Source: Pseudomonadota bacterium
GTDB lineage: Bacteria > Pseudomonadota > Alphaproteobacteria > Sphingomonadales > Sphingomonadaceae
Direction: 5' to 3'
NCBI GenBank assembly: GCA_023423775.1
Contig: JAFAEZ010000110.1
Coordinates: 1-5,802, forward strand
DNA length: 5,802 nt
In this document: in pieces, positions 5,789 through 5,802 of the stretch
Position numbering within the stretch: the first letter of the stretch is position 1
How the letters are laid out: each line of letters starts with the position of its first letter
The notes under the pieces: model-generated
Database searches by the model: none
Seen by the model: only the letters and a program-made list of their open reading frames with translations
What the model was told of the DNA's origin: nothing
Program-made: the position numbers and the translations under genes

Positions 5789-5802
5789 GGGGGGGGGGGG
5801 GG
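5789..5802. other. Terminal poly-G run, probable sequencing or assembly artefact
   Basis: The last 14 bases are all G. Nothing else in the window has a homopolymer of this length. A terminal G-run is typical of two-colour Illumina dark-cycle calls that survive into a contig end. A genuine G-tract that stopped the assembly is possible but less likely. No biological feature should be read from it. Confidence 0.8.

Noticed and set aside
1..5802. Mobile element, CRISPR array, tRNA/rRNA gene or phage/defence genes
   Set aside because: No transposase, terminal inverted repeats, regularly spaced repeats, tRNA-like cloverleaf or defence-type domain was seen. Codon use looks uniform across all five genes.

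Overview
The window is high-GC DNA, visibly about two thirds G+C with a strong G/C bias at third codon positions. Its gene content resembles that of an alphaproteobacterium of the Sphingomonadaceae: paired DUF885 lipoproteins, an RcnB-like periplasmic protein with an Arg-rich helix, and a small bacterial prolyl-4-hydroxylase-like oxygenase. The taxonomic assignment is inferred from protein character, not from a marker gene. The left edge cuts a gene and the right edge ends in a run of 14 G just after a stop codon, so this is probably a whole short contig.

Layout, with every real gene on the + strand: (1) 3-662, the C-terminal 219 residues of a metal-dependent amidohydrolase related to Xaa-Pro/Xaa-Arg dipeptidases; (2) 672-1310, a 212-aa Fe(II)/2-oxoglutarate dioxygenase of the P4Hc type, starting 9 nt after gene 1 and probably co-transcribed with it; (3) 1437-1931, a 164-aa exported RcnB-like protein closed by a strong intrinsic terminator (1954-1985); (4) 2063-3901 and (5) 3960-5777, two tandem paralogous DUF885 lipoproteins of 612 and 605 aa that look like zinc metallopeptidases, separated by 58 nt containing a perfect 10-bp hairpin without a U-tract.

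Read as transcription units, genes 1-2 form the end of one operon, gene 3 is probably a single-gene unit, and genes 4-5 form a new operon starting just after the terminator, with a candidate sigma-70-type promoter at 2000-2028. Genes 1, 4 and 5 are all plausibly peptide hydrolases, so the neighbourhood may serve peptide breakdown in the envelope. That link is inference from family membership only.

I found no mobile element, CRISPR array, tRNA or rRNA gene, and no stretch over 300 bases without a gene. The window looks like an ordinary sphingomonad chromosomal region, not a new defence or mobile system. The most informative signals are the tandem DUF885 duplication with its invariant active-site block, the hairpin between the two copies, and the poly-G end.
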